Assembly (NCBI GenBank): GCA_009760855.2
Contig: WPIO01000063.1
Location: 539,001 to 603,000 of the forward strand
DNA: 64,000 bases
Direction: 5' to 3'
DNA from: Cristatella mucedo
Lineage: Eukaryota; Bryozoa; Phylactolaemata; Cristatellidae
Below are positions 50,939-62,533 of this stretch, in pieces; the first letter of the stretch is position 1, and every line of letters starts with the position of its first letter. The notes beneath the pieces were generated by a model. It was not told where the DNA came from, did not search any database, and worked only from the letters and a program-made list of their open reading frames with translations. Both the position numbers and the translations under genes were made by a program.

Positions 50939-51130
50939 TGAGCCATAGTCGGCAGCACGAGAGTAGTTGTCGTTGCATAAGAATTGTGGAAGCGAGTTCC
51001 ACAGTCTAGGACCTGCAGAGCTCAAGCTTCTGTCGCCAACGGTCTTTAAGCAGAGATATGGGATAGCTAATGTATTTTCCATACAGGACCTGAGGGCACT
51101 AGGAGGCTGAAACTAGTTCGTCAACTAAAC
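50939..51130 (-). mobile_element. LINE family A fragment (antisense)
   Basis: 'gagagtagttgtcgttgcataagaattgtggaagcgagttccacagtctaggacctgcagagct' is the complement of the 'SSAGPRLWNSLP' coding block of LINE A, as at 8390-8470 and 54850-54900. Both ends are missing. Confidence 0.65.
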
Positions 51131-51554
51131 GTTCGTCGGCGTATCACTCCCTTCATCGTCGATCTCATTACTGCTGGTAAGGGTGGCAACCAGAGTACTC
51201 ACCAGAGCAGTGCAGCCGATGCTGGCCGGGACACCATCGGGCAAAAGAAGCAGCAGCTGCCGTGCTAGCAGCTGCTGGGGCGGCTTGGACAACGCCCGGC
51301 AGTGAGCTTAACTGCCGCGAGGCTCTTAAATGTACCATAAAGTCTGCATTGCTGGTGCTGGCACCTGGCCAATTAATGCAAGCTTGGCCGCAGCCGAAAG
51401 GCTTCCTCTCTACTTCGCAGGCAAAATTTGCCAGTTGGCTCTCTGCAAACAAAGAAGACTTGTCCTGCTCTTCGTGGGGGGTAGTGGTGAGCCTGTGCCC
51501 TTGCACAAGTTCTCAGGTTCGAGCAATTACTCGAAGCCACTTGATATTCTAGAA

Positions 51555-51880
51555 ATGGGGACTCCCCAGCACTATGTACTAAGCATTAGAGCTATTGTCT
51601 TATTGAACCTCACCCTGGGAGGAGTACTTCTGACCCTAGCTCGAGTCCTAGGAGGACGGTTTCTATGCAATCGGAGAAAGGGAAGACCTTTCGAGTGTGG
51701 CTTTGACCCCGAAGACTCGGCACGAGTCCCCTTTTCCATGCGGTTATTTCTCCTCTCTATCTTTTTCCTAGTCTTCGATGTAAGAGTTGTCTTACTTTTT
51801 CCCGGTCGTTCTCTCCCTGGAGAGAGGGACACCTTTAGAAAGACTAGCGGTAAGACTAGGATTCTTAGGAAGCCTGTGCA
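51555..51880 (+). pseudogene. nad3: Nuclear copy of mitochondrial nad3 (NADH dehydrogenase subunit 3)
   Basis: The frame from 51555 contains a hydrophobic first helix and then the invariant '[19 protein letters not shown]', '[13 protein letters not shown]' and 'VVLLFP', which identifies complex I subunit ND3. Codons before PFECGFDP are AGA; read as Ser (invertebrate mitochondrial code) this gives the canonical SPFECGFDP. After 'LLFP' (about 51803) the best continuation is in another frame, so a small indel has broken it. The position after FDV, normally Glu, is AGA. No flanking mitochondrial gene is recognisable. It is a NUMT, inactive in the nucleus. Confidence 0.85.
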
Positions 51881-52261
51881 GGGGGCCGACCATTGAGAGG
51901 TGCTGGCTCCGACTGGGTGCCATGCGCCTGCAGCCCAAGCATCGAAAGAAGAGCAGAGAGGTGAGAGCGACTGGGCATGGCGGTGTCACCTGACAGTGCA
52001 CCGCGGTGGCGCTGAGGCAAGCTGCAGGACGGCTTGCCAGGACGGCTCCTGGGGACTATGCAGCGACAAGCTGCCTGGCCGGCAGCTAACGCTGAAGCCG
52101 TTCAAGGCCGAAATCCATGGCAAGGTCATGGCCCATGTCAAGGTCAGGGTCCAGGTCAAGGCCACGGTCTGGGTCAAGCCCTGGAAACTACTGAGGGCGC
52201 CTTAGTGGAATGTGAATTCAAGAGGTACTTGAGGTGAGAAATTCTGCCTAATCCGTGTGGC

Positions 52262-52942
52262 ATGCAGCAGCCATATGCAGCCATATGCAATGATCGAGTG
52301 AACGAGCGAGTCGAATTTATCTCGACAATCAGGGACTATAAAATGCATTGTTCTTTGAAGAGAGCTTCCCTTATACTTGCAGTAGCATCGGGAGCAGCAG
52401 CAATAACAGTAGTAGAAGCAGCAGCAGCCTGTCCGTCCTATTCAGCCTGTCTGTCCAACCTGTCTGTCCAGCCTGTCTGTCCAGCCTGCCCGTCCTGTCC
52501 AGCCTGTCTGTCCAGCCTGCCCGTCCTGTCCAGCCTGTCTGTCCAGCCTGCCTGTCCAGCCTGCCCGTCCTGTCCAGCCGGTCCTGTCCAGCCTGCCTGT
52601 CCAGCCCTCTCGTCCTGTCCAGCCTGCCGGTCCTGTCCAGCCTGCCGGTCCTGTCCAGCCTGCCGGTCCTGTCCAGCCTGCCGGTCCTGTCCAGCCTGCC
52701 GGTCCTGTCCAGCCTGCCGGTCCTGTCCAGCCTGCCGGTCCTGTCCAGCCTGCCGGTCCTGTCCAGCCTGCCGGTCCTGTCCAGCCTGCCTTTTGGAGCT
52801 CAACGACCCAGTGACCCATGACTCAGTGACCTCTACAATCCTCAAGGACTTCATGCCTAGTAAGGCATACAGCTTCGGTAAGTACCCTCTTCTACCCAAG
52901 AGAAATCGAATTCTCAGAGAAAGTGTGCTACTTGTATGCTAG
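52262..52942 (+). CDS. Candidate repetitive Cys-Pro-rich protein ORF over a minisatellite
   Basis: Open for 226 codons. An internal Met (about 52343) begins a signal-like stretch ('[16 protein letters not shown]'), then Cys/Ser/Pro-rich sequence, then about ten copies of a six-residue unit (Cys-Pro-Ala-Cys-Arg-Ser). The non-repeat tail '[18 protein letters not shown]' reaches a consensus donor (ttcg|gtaagt) at 52880. The 18 bp repeat period keeps every frame open on both strands, so length alone is no evidence. The signal-like start and the tail with a donor are the only hints of coding. It could be a structural extracellular protein or simply a minisatellite. Confidence 0.25.
   Translation: MQQPYAAICNDRVNERVEFISTIRDYKMHCSLKRASLILAVASGAAAITVVEAAAACPSYSACLSNLSVQPVCPACPSCPACLSSLPVLSSLSVQPACPACPSCPAGPVQPACPALSSCPACRSCPACRSCPACRSCPACRSCPACRSCPACRSCPACRSCPACRSCPACRSCPACLLELNDPVTHDSVTSTILKDFMPSKAYSFGKYPLLPKRNRILRESVLLVC
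52441..52787. repeat. 18-bp minisatellite (TGTCCAGCCTGCCGGTCC)n
   Basis: Ten nearly identical 18 bp units at about 52612-52787, preceded by a more variable array of 13- and 18-bp relatives (TGTCTGTCCAGCC) from 52441. Confidence 0.9.
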
Positions 52943-53718
52943 CCCACAGATAAGTGAGGTCATGCAAATATTTAGTCTGCAGTTTCTTACTCCACACTCT
53001 AGCTATTTTACTAGGTAGCCCTACATGAAGCTGAACTGTTCAGAACGTGAGTAGCTCGGCACGTGGGAACTGCAGCCGAAGGTATCTACTAGATAGCTAT
53101 TGGTGAATTTCAAAGAGTGCAATTCGTGCAATGCAATCGAGCTCTGCCCTGTCCCGTGTCGGGGGGGGGGTGTGTGGCCAACTAATAAGCCTTGTGGAAA
53201 CAGTCGATTTCTGACCTATTCAATTCGTGATGGGTGCCAGTAACACTACATGCCAAACCACTACAGACTAAGGCCACTGACTGCCTAATCACCCCATCTC
53301 TACGGTAGTCTTACTAGAACTGCTGAGTGTATACTAGCACACAGCCGATGCAGCTACCGGAGTGCTCATCATGGACAGATGACTCTTGCATTAACTATAG
53401 GTTGAATGACTGAGGTTTGGGGGATAATCTGGATCATCTGTAATACTCTGTAATCGGAATCCACGAGCAGGGTGGACTAGCTGCAAGCCAGGCGTAGGAG
53501 TAACTGTGGCTTATGGATCGATGCCAGCCTAGCAGGCAAAGCTGCCTGCCTGGACTGGCTATCTTGCAAGGCAGCAGCCGTATACCCAATCCATCAGCTG
53601 CCTCAGCCCACAGGCATGTAGTCATCCTGATGCCTCTTAAACAACACTTCTTTTTTCAAGCTCTGCCCGGATACCTGACAACGAATGATCAGTGATGATG
53701 CTTGCATCTCATTAAGGG

Positions 53719-54015
53719 TTGCCTTGGCAGCCCCTGTCTTATGGATTACAGCTCCCTGTCATGGCATTTGAATGCAATCTGCTGGAGGGGATGCTCGGTC
53801 TATCATCCCAGAGTGGGGGCAAGGAATTTTACCGACAGGCAGAGGAGCCGGGCTTTGCCACCGCCACCGGTGCCTCTCCCCCGCCCCTCCCCTTCGGCTC
53901 TCCTCCGGCTCTCCTTTTGCCTCGGATGCACCCTGAGGCACTGCTGGAAGCAGCTCGAGCAGCTCTGCTAATCCTGCTCGGTCTCTGCAATGCCTGCCAG
54001 CAGTGCAACTCCTAA
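53719..54015 (+). CDS. Hypothetical ORF, proline-rich with hydrophobic C-terminus
   Basis: Open for 98 codons. The best-looking part runs from an internal Met (53761, 'MAFECNLLEGMLGL') through a Pro-rich stretch ('SPPPLPFGSPP') to 'ARAALLILLGLCNACQQCNS' and stop. There is no domain match I can name. Overlapping frames on the minus strand weaken the case. Two polypyrimidine-AG sites at 53660-53750 might place it in a larger gene. Confidence 0.2.
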   Translation: MPWQPLSYGLQLPVMAFECNLLEGMLGLSSQSGGKEFYRQAEEPGFATATGASPPPLPFGSPPALLLPRMHPEALLEAARAALLILLGLCNACQQCNS

Positions 54016-54405
54016 TAGCTGCTCGTCCAGGAATCGTCACCCCAATCGTCTGCTTTCCTCTTGTGGATTAAGCACAAAGCTTCAGAGGAGGAGGCGCCAG
54101 CAAGTGCACGACTGTGGTTGCATCCTTTCCGCTCGATCTAAGGCCGAGACCAGGAGCCAGCACCACTTGGAACCGTGCAGATGCCGAGCAAGTGACGTTG
54201 TTTGCCGGATCCATCCAGCTTACGGGGGGACTGTTACACGGGGTTCAGCTAGCCACTCTATCGGTTATTGATTATCATGTAGCTAGCCACTTTTGTTTTC
54301 CTGCTGTCAGAGCCAAGTGATCCAGCAGGAGATTCACAAGCCACTGCAGCCAACAGTGGCATCAGCAGGTTTAGAGGATAAAGCTGGAGCTAAGGCTTGC
54401 TACTG

Positions 54406-54428
54406 ATGAGAGAGAGAGAGAGAGAGAG

Positions 54429-54485
<57 letters not shown>
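54406..54485. repeat. (GA)n microsatellite
   Basis: About 80 bp of GA repeats with one CA interruption. Confidence 0.9.
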
Positions 54486-54487
<2 letters not shown>

Positions 54488-54537
54488 GTGTGTGCAGAGC
54501 CCCAACACCTCGACCAACAGGACTACTGCTCCTTCTA

Positions 54538-55215
54538 CTGTAATGTAATGTAATGTAATGTAATGTAATGTAATGTAATGTAATGTAATGTAATGTCATG
54601 CATCTCCATCTGTAACTTCACAAAGCCACACAGACTATGATAGTGTTATGAAGAAGATTTTTTTTACGAACTCAATCCTATGCAGCTTTTGGTGTGAATT
54701 CGTAGTCAACAGACTTCATCTCAGGCAGCAAAGACAACGTGAGAAGTGGCTGAGTCAGGAGAGCATTCGAGGTAGTGAGCAGCACTGAAGTAGCAGCTCA
54801 CGACGGCTGGAAAGTATGTGCTATATTCGGCAACTGCAAAGTAGATGTTGTTGCATAAGAATTGTGGAAGTTAGTACCATAGTCAAGAACCTGCAGCTTC
54901 AGTCTTCAATGGTCTTTAAGCGGAGGAATTGAACAGCTAATTTATTGTCCACACAGGATCTGAGGGACCGATGAAGCTGAAACTGGTACAGTAGTTCAAC
55001 TAGGTAATATGGAGTCGAGTCGTGGCAGTCTTTGTGGGTCAGCCTAAGAACTTTATCCGTTGATCAACCGGAAGCCATCGAAGCTACTTCAATAAAGGAG
55101 ACGCTATGTCAAACCTGTGGGATATGTTAACTAGCCTTAAAGCCACATTGATCACCAGCTGCAGTGGCCTAGTGGCTTTTTTGGTAGCTAAGGCCGAAAG
55201 AGCATTGCTAGGAGC
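54538..55215 (-). mobile_element. LINE family A, 3' part with (ATTAC)n tail (antisense)
   Basis: Starts with (TAATG)n, 12 units at 54538-54597, the complement of the family's (ACATT)n tail, then 'catctccatctgtaacttcacaaagcc'. It continues with the complement of the coding block seen at 4900-5500, including 'cagctaatttattgtccacacagg'. Frames are broken. Confidence 0.75.
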
Positions 55216-55427
55216 TAGTTCACTTTTGGCAAGCCAAAATGGTAGGCAGTCCCAATCTTATATTGGGATCGAGCGGGATGGTTAGCAGTGGTTGCAGGGA
55301 GCAATCCCCGACTTTCACCCTTGATAAAATTTTCAAAATGTAAGCAGCTATCAAATTCGACCTAAATTCCGAGAACACTGTGACGGTCGTACAAAAGAAT
55401 CCCCTATTAGAGATACAAAATGTATAA

Positions 55428-55606
55428 TTCATTTGTATAGCACCCTAAAAGAACTTAATCTCTGTTCATGCACTTCAGCACTTCATGTATGCCAGGCGGC
55501 TCGAGACCACGACCTCGGTCACCAAATATATTCACCTCGATTGTTAAAGCGAGCACCTTAACCACTGAGTCAAACAGAGCATAGAAGAGCAAAGTTTTCT
55601 AGTCCA
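55428..55606 (-). mobile_element. tRNA-derived SINE (family 1), antisense, diverged
   Basis: 'atttgtatagcaccctaaaagaacttaatctctgttcatgcacttcag' then 'ggctcgagaccacgacctcgg' and 'agcgagcaccttaaccactgagtcaaac'. An extra 30 bp lies between the B and A boxes. Confidence 0.7.
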
Positions 55607-57164
55607 GTTTTGCACTTGGGGTTCCTATGAGTAGCAGTTTGGTTTTAGTGTTGTTAAATTTAAGGAAATTAGCTGACATCCAGGATCAAATGTCTGCAAG
55701 GCAACCATAAATATATCGGTTGCTGCAGCAGATTCTGACGTTTAAAACGACAAATACAACCGAATATCGGCAGCATAAAAGTGATAGTCGATTTCATAGG
55801 CCCGAGTCACTTTTCGTGAAGTTTTAATATAAATGGAGAGCAGCAAAGGACCGAGGACAGATCTTTGTGGGATTCTGGTCTGGTGACTGGTCTGGTGGGT
55901 GAGACCTGGAGAGGCTTTTTTGAGGCACGAATGTGAATGACCATTTTAGTGAAGATGGCTCAAAACTTGTTGGCAGAGTGGTTAATATCTGGGGAGTGAG
56001 ACCTTTCAGAATTGACAAGCAAATTGTTCATTCAGTTTTCGATTGAAAAAAGCCTCGACCTTTCCAAGCATCTTGGTGTAGACTTGGATGAAGTCTTTGA
56101 TAGCCAAGTCTTCGTTACATTACTCTAGAATCTTGGCTGCTGCTACTTCCGCACTTCGGGCCACTGTTAGTCACCAGCCAATCAGGCTGAAGAAGGAAAG
56201 TTTAAGTTCAGATGAATCAGCATGCTGCTGGCATTCGGCTGCTTAATAATTGAAGATGACAAACCCGGCAGCCAAATGACATTCATCGTACTGCAGCAGG
56301 GCCCACATTCACAGTAGCTGGGTTGTGTTCGCTATAACCAATAGGGCCATGGTAACCTCAGCAAACCAATATGAGCCATCTGTAAGAGGTATTTCTGAGC
56401 TGGAGTCTAACTATCTAGGTCGTTGACTATGCCAAGCAACTGAAACGACGGTATCCACGTTAAAGATGGCGCTGGGATATGATCCCTAACTTACAATATT
56501 TGTACTTTCCCACTGTCTAGCTTGCATCTGCCGATCTCTTTCTGCCCGCCCATTCACGGCCTCGCCACTAATCAAGACGAATTTGTGTGTTGCATATGAG
56601 CATGTACATCTATACCGACACTAGAGTTTCCAATAAGAAGTAATTGCTGTATATTGCCATCATCTAGAGGCAGTTGGCCTACACCAAAGTCAGTAACGTT
56701 TAACCAGCAACGACAGCAACTAGCTCCCTAGCAACTGGGCCCCTAGGGCTAAGGACGAGCACGAGCCTTGCCTAACAGAAACACAGGCGATCTGCTAATA
56801 ATACCAGGTCTACAAAAAAGCTACTCTAATACACGATGGCACCAGCTTTCCACCAGCGATAACTGAGAGTCCAAGTTACCTAAGTGCAAACCAGGCTCGA
56901 AACGTTAACTCTCAAGGAGACTATATGTCAAAGAGACAATTGCGATGTTATCGGATGTTTAGCTAAAATAAGAAATTGATAGATTATGGTAAACCATTGA
57001 CAGTAGATGAAGAGGACACATAAAATTGATCATACTTTATAAGTGACGTAATAAAAGAGGAGCATAGGAACGCTAGTGTCAATAAATCCGGATAGCAGGT
57101 AGAAAATTAGTTGCCATGGTTAGCTAAAACTACGATTAGAGCTATGCATGATCTTCAAGACGAT
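55607..57164. other. Intergenic stretch, nothing recognised
   Basis: A minus-strand frame at 55824-56018 and several short frames show no motif. Confidence 0.4.
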
Positions 57165-57650
57165 TACTAATAATAATAATGATAATAATAATAATAACAA
57201 TACATTAGTTACAGTCCCATCAGAGAACTCAATCTCTTTCTAAGCACTTTATATTTGCTGTAAAGGAAACACGATCGAATGGTCAGTGGTAGCATTCTCA
57301 ATGACAACAAGTAGAACATGGTTAGAGGTGACATGCACAGGGTCAGAATGCAAGTATAGTTAGTGACAGCATACACAGTGTCAGCACATAAAGGACGAAT
57401 CACGGGGACCCACTGAACTCTGCGATAAACATATGCGTTTTCAGTTTCGTCTCAAATGTGGACAAGTCAGGAAATGTCGTGACGCAAGTCGGGAGTTAGT
57501 TCCAGGCTTTGGGAGCATACAGACAAGCATAGCTGCAGAGTTTTGCACAAGCTGTAAGCTCCTGATTGCATTGGCCGGTAGACCAGCAAGCACTGAGTTA
57601 CAGAAATCGAGACGGGATGTCGCAAATGCATAGACCAATACTATAAATGA
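57165..57650 (-). mobile_element. LINE family B, 3' part (antisense)
   Basis: (TAA)n, 'tcccatcagagaactcaatctctttctaagcactttatatttgctg', then coding remnant on the minus strand: 'FATSRLDFCNSVLAGLP' and 'RSLQLVQNSAAMLV'. An internal deletion removes about 200 bp compared with 7307-8092. Confidence 0.7.
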
Positions 57651-57765
57651 TTCCATCACGCCAGCCGCACAGTGGATCGGAGGCACTGCAGTGAGTATGG
57701 CGAGATGAACTTGCTTATTCTACCACCAGCTGAAGGGCAGGGTAAGCTCACAGGGTTGGGCAACT

Positions 57766-57838
57766 GTAAAGTGCCTAGAAAGAGATCTAGTTCTCTGAGG
57801 GCGCTATACTAAGTGTATTATTATTATTATTATTATTA
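57766..57838 (+). mobile_element. LINE family B 3' tail only
   Basis: 'gtaaagtgcctagaaagagatctagttctctgagggcgctatactaagtg' then (ATT)n. It sits within 120 bp of the antisense copy ending at 57650. Confidence 0.65.
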
Positions 57839-58195
57839 GAGGTAAGGAAGGGCAGGCTAGGGGTAAGAAAGCTCTGGAACTCTTCTAGAAGGTTCTTTCC
57901 AGGTCACTCTTGATGCGTGAGAAGCTCGAGCAGAAACGTATACAAATGGAAAAGAAGAGTACCCAGAGGCCGTCTTCGCGGGACTGGGAGCAGAAAAAAA
58001 AAAGATTTTCTCCAAGCAAGCATTGACGCCACAGCCTCTGCATTGCCGGATCAGTGCTCTTCCGATTGGGCTATGCTGGTTTTCCGGCCTCTTCTCAGTT
58101 GTAGACTAGCCTTTTATTGAATGACCCACTTACATTCAGGGCCGACTTCCGGTGCACCGGGGACTATAAGCTGATTAAAAGCCTAATTTATATAG

Positions 58196-58326
58196 ATCAG
58201 CGGCAGAAAAGCCTTCGCGGCTATCACCACAGTAGTGGACAATGCAGGATTGACCACTGCAGAACTCGAACCCACGACCCGGCTCTTGAAGAGCGAGTTC
58301 CTTACCCCTGAGCAATGACCCAGCGG
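58196..58326 (-). mobile_element. tRNA-derived SINE (family 2), antisense, diverged
   Basis: 'agcggcagaaaagccttcgcggctatcacca...gaactcgaacccacgacccg...gagcaatgaccc' follows the order of the copies at 25328 and 27690, with about 25 percent divergence by eye. Confidence 0.5.
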
Positions 58327-58477
58327 CAAATACAGTAAACATACCTGCTGATCTCAAAAACCTCAGCCTGACTAACGGCTTCATTAAGTTCCTGCAACTT
58401 GAATAGTATTATATGCAATCTGATGTCGAAGACGCTAACCATAGTGACACCGGCGGAGCCAGGATTTTCATCAAAGG

Positions 58478-58800
58478 ATTAAGGCCTGAAACCATTTGGA
58501 GACCGTGCCTTTAGTTCATATGTTCCCACAGCCTGCAACTCACTCCCGAATGACGTCATGGCACCTTCTGACTTGACAACATTTAAAAAGAAGCGTAAAA
58601 GCACCTGTTTCGATCAGGCTTTACTGTATCCTTGTGATTTGTCCTTGATGTGCATATGCATGCTGACACTGCATGCTACTACTAAACAAATAGTGAATAC
58701 TGTCACAGAGATTGTTACGAGTCACCATACCACCATGCTTCGTTTACAGCATATAGAAAGTGCCTAGAAGGAGACTGAGCACTGCACTAATGAGTTCTTA
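58478..58800 (+). mobile_element. LINE family B 3' end
   Basis: 'ttggagaccgtgcctttagttcatatgttcccacagcctgcaactcactcccga' parallels 1190-1250, then the 3' non-coding part. It ends with a decayed 'gtgcctagaaggagactgag' tail lacking (ATT)n. Confidence 0.6.
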
Positions 58801-59215
58801 TAACAATAGAAGGGTGGATCAACAAGAAAGCAACAAATTTCAGACACTACCCCTACTATAGAACATAGACAGGGGAAAACTTTAATGAATAATGCAACGG
58901 AAGGCCCAACGATTACAGCCAGCGGCAGAGAATATATATACCTGCAGCAGTATGCCCGGCAGCTCAAGAAAGTTTTCGATACTGCACCCTAGGAGGACCA
59001 AATCTCCATCAAAGTTCGTCACAGCTCGCTTGGAGAAGCAATAATCGAGAGTTAGTTGCAAGCAGGGTATAATGCCACGATAAACATGCAAAAAGTAAAG
59101 TATCATGCTTAGATAAGCATGCAAAAGATCACAGGTAAGTATTCAAGCCATTTGGTAAGCAGCAAGCACCGAAAATGCGAAAGTAAGTATGGAAAGCCCA
59201 CAGCAAAAAAAGATA

Positions 59216-59440
59216 AGTTCATTTGTATGAAGGGAACGCTTAGCGGGACAGATTTGCCTCTGCGTGAGACTTAAAGGATGTTAAGCTATTGCAGGAGGTA
59301 CAAGATGCCGGATGCGATCTCCGGACTTTCGGTGCATTCGAGCTGGAGGCCCGATCGCGAGAAGATTTCAAACTATTGCGAGGAAAGGCCAGACGACTAG
59401 AGGCCCCGGGATCAGGGGACGGAGCAACGAGAGCACGTGA
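59216..59440 (-). mobile_element. Old LINE fragment, ORF2 C-terminus (antisense)
   Basis: The minus strand reads 'SRDRASSSNAPKVRRSHPAS' and 'SCNSLTSFKSHAEANL', a clear decay product of the ORF2 end of CR1/L2 LINEs ('GDRAFS...APKLWNSLP', 'NSLTSFKSRLKTHL'). Confidence 0.6.
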
Positions 59441-61501
59441 CCGAAGGAGCACGAGCGCCGGAAGCGTTTAAAGCTGGCAAAAGAGGCCAGCGGCGAAAGC
59501 TGGCTGCAGGCCACGGAGGGAATCTGGATCGATTCTTGATAAGTTGAGCGAGCGAAGCTCAAACAGGAGCGGTTTGCTACGGCTGCCGCAGAAAATAAAA
59601 CCTGCGGGAACCCTCTTTCCTTCTCTGGGTAGCTAGTGCTTAGGTGAGGGTGAATGGCGTGTGGTGGATTTCTTGGCCATCAACCCAAAACTATACCGAC
59701 TAGTATTATCGTTAATCTATAAGAGAAAACTCTCCTAGACATTATTTGGCCGGTTCTGCAAAAGCTGCCACCTATCTATTTGGCGATATTAATGTTACCT
59801 AGGGATATTGATATATACACATTTATGCTGAATACAGATATTATACAATGTATTTGGCGATATTGATGCAGATCCGAATCCAGAAGTGTGAATCGCAAGC
59901 AGCCATCCTGCGGGCCAGACTACAGTCTTCATACGCCAGCCTTTTTACCGCCAAGAGCTCTTTGCACAGCCCCACGGGGAGCCCACTGGGGCATCGCTGG
60001 CCTGCTAGCTGCTACTTCTTCGCCCAAGCTAAGCAGGAACGGGAAGTCGATGGTACTGCCGCAAGCTGGATTTTCACTCAAACTTCGGCCCATAAAAGCA
60101 AGGCTCGACGGAGGTTCGAGGAGCACGTCTGTCAGAACTCGGAGAACCCGGCTGATAACGGTTGGGCGTACGATGGCCAAGCCGCTCTTCAGCGTAGGAG
60201 GCGGCTGTAGCCGGTGTACGGTGTCCACTCGGTCTGCTACGTCCATTCGGGCAGACTGCATTTGACTAGGTGTTTACACGTGCCACTGCTAGCAGACCGG
60301 TTTTTAAGCAAGCCACCGCTGTGGCTGTTATTTTTTAAGTACCAATTAAATGCTAATTACCAGTCAAATATGCATTCGCGTTAGCAGGTTGGCAGATAAA
60401 GCAGCCTGCCTGCCTGCCAGCCACTCACTCACCGAAGCACCGCCAGCTGGCTTCGCCTACTTGTTTACTTCGCCAGCAGTCGGCCTACGCCCACCCACCT
60501 ACAGGTCTCTTAGCCTGGAGTAGGCTACCAATCGTTGTCCCGCAGGGATCCCGATACGAGTCACATCGAAGGCAGCCTGAGGGTGATGGGCTGCTGCTAA
60601 CGGTTGCTGACCTCCAGACTTCGAAATTGCCATCTCTTGCTGACGGCCGGCCTAGCGTTCGTCATTCATTGCCTGCAAAAACGAATTGTGCATTGTTTAT
60701 ATTCATCTGCATAGGGATCGGTGCAATAGGAACTGATACCTGAGTAAGAGCAAATGCTCGTGAGCACATTGGTCATTCGTGATCCTATGACCGTTTACAT
60801 GTACAATGTTTGCAACGAACGTTGCATGAGTGTCACCATTGGAGTTTGAATAATTTCAGCCAACTTGGTTGTCAGTATGGTATATGATGCCTCCTGTCAT
60901 GCTTCTAGGACCTAGGACAAGTCTCTCAGAGATGATTGGATCCAATGCATTTCATGTGTTGAATGCAGACACGAAGTAGTAAGGGAGAAGGTTCGAGGGC
61001 GTTAAATAGCTACCAAAGAAGGCAGGGAATGTTTAGAGAAATGCTATGAGGGTTGGCAGAAAACCAATGAAAGGGCGTCTCGAACCCTCTCTGAGAGATT
61101 CACCTCGGCAAGCCACCTCGGCAAGCATTCTCGTGTGCCCCTCATTCTATCGCAAACGCGATAGTGGTTTAATAAGAACGGGCCTCAAGGATCTCGTCGA
61201 TCAAGGTCGTGGATCAAGATCGTGGGTTCGAGCTCCCTGCAGGAGGAATTGCCTGGCGAAAGCTCGTCGGCTGGCGACAGCCGTCGAGTCCCTTAAGCCA
61301 CCATGCAAAGAAGTTGCATTAAATCGGCTAGCCATTGATGTTCGCTTGGAAACCGTAGGCCCAACGAAGGAAGCAGCGCTCGGGTTCAGAGTGCTCGAGT
61401 GCAGAGACACCTACTCGCCGAGCGTCGCCCTGGCTCCCGACTGAGGGCCTAATTGTGTTACCGAGCTGCCGAGCGGCGGCCACGCCACGGTTCAGCACTG
61501 A
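59441..61501. other. Intergenic stretch
   Basis: Frames at 59848-60265 (plus and minus) and 61046-61444 (plus) show no domain. A tRNA-like 'gatcgtgggttcgagctcc' at about 61217 may be a SINE relic. Confidence 0.35.
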
Positions 61502-62317
61502 TTGCAGCACTCGGAGTGGGCAGGCAAGCTGTGCCGGTGCAGACACCTCTCAGGTTGCTTGCTGCCAAAGCACCGCCATCTCTGCCACGCACCTCTCCCT
61601 AGCAGATGCTGGCTCGAGAGTGGCTGGCCGAGTGAAGCCACGGCCGCTGGCTACGTCCTGTCGGCGAATCGGTGTGCACTCGCGTCGGGTGACTTTACCG
61701 GCTTTTCAGCGATCGCACGAGAGACTTCTCGAGTTAGCCACGTTCGAAAGATTTGCTCAGCCCGTATTACTTATGGCGACATCGCAATGGGTAGCCCATG
61801 CGGTCCTGAGCGAAGCACGCTTGCTTTCGTGTCTTTTGCCCGTCGGCTGCCGCGGACCCAACTTCTCGTGCCAGCACCTCGAATGCATGACCCAGCGACG
61901 CAGAGTTTGTTTTTTTACGGACTGTTTTGGCTGAATCTGCAAATGATTAGTGATTTTTTCTGGGCTTTATTTGATGCTGATTACTTCAGTATGCCGGTTC
62001 CGTTATTCTTTAAGGTAAGTAAGCCTCCGGCTCTACTTACCTGAAAGTTGGTGGCATCCTCGGGTAGTTCATCATGTTCAGCTTTCAGGACGTATTAATT
62101 TGCACGAGCACACATTCGCTTTGATGTATGCATATGCATATCACGCTTCCGTTTTTAATTATTAAATGACTTGGACTAACATATAGTTACCTCACGAGGA
62201 TTTCAATCAACCTCCTTTTTGCAGCTTCGCTTGGACACCACGATCTTCGAGCATAATTCAGGCGAAATTCTCACCAGCCTTGACATTGATCCTAAAATAA
62301 GGCATCTCTTGACTTGA
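61502..62317 (+). CDS. Candidate two-exon gene (hypothetical)
   Basis: A plus-strand frame open from at least 61502 ends at a perfect donor, TTTAAG|gtaagtaag (exon end 62014, phase 0). The last 35 residues are hydrophobic and aromatic ('SDFFWALFDADYFSMPVPLF'). Intron 62015-62224 ends in a strong acceptor 'caacctcctttttgcag'. Exon 2 (62225-62317) is open in the matching phase for 30 codons ('LRLDTTIFEHNSGEILTSLD', then 'IDPKIRHLLT') and stops. AATAAA follows at 62534-62539. The true start of exon 1 is unknown; a short downstream exon 1 starting after one of several AGs is as likely as the whole frame. I do not recognise the product. Confidence 0.38.
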
Positions 62318-62533
62318 TGCGAATAGCTGCCGATCATAAACTTCCCTCCAAAGCATTGCAGAGACTTTAGATGCGATTCAGATCATGCTTGGCTTCAGAT
62401 CAGGGCTCAGATCAGGGCTCGTGCTTGACTATGGCAATACGGTCAGTTGAGTTCAATACCCTCGATCAGGAGCAATGCCGAAAAATTGTCTCGCCGACAG
62501 TGGGGTGCGCTTAGGATCTTTATCTTGTTGCCG

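Noticed and set aside
51160-51554. Upstream extension of the nad3 frame (from 51330) as further mitochondrial sequence
   Set aside because: No similarity to a mitochondrial protein or a foldable mitochondrial tRNA could be recognised, so the insertion is limited to nad3 here.
59079-59138. Consensus splice donor CAG|gtaagtatt at about 59133
   Set aside because: The reading frames leading into it contain stops within 60 bp and no acceptor defines an exon.
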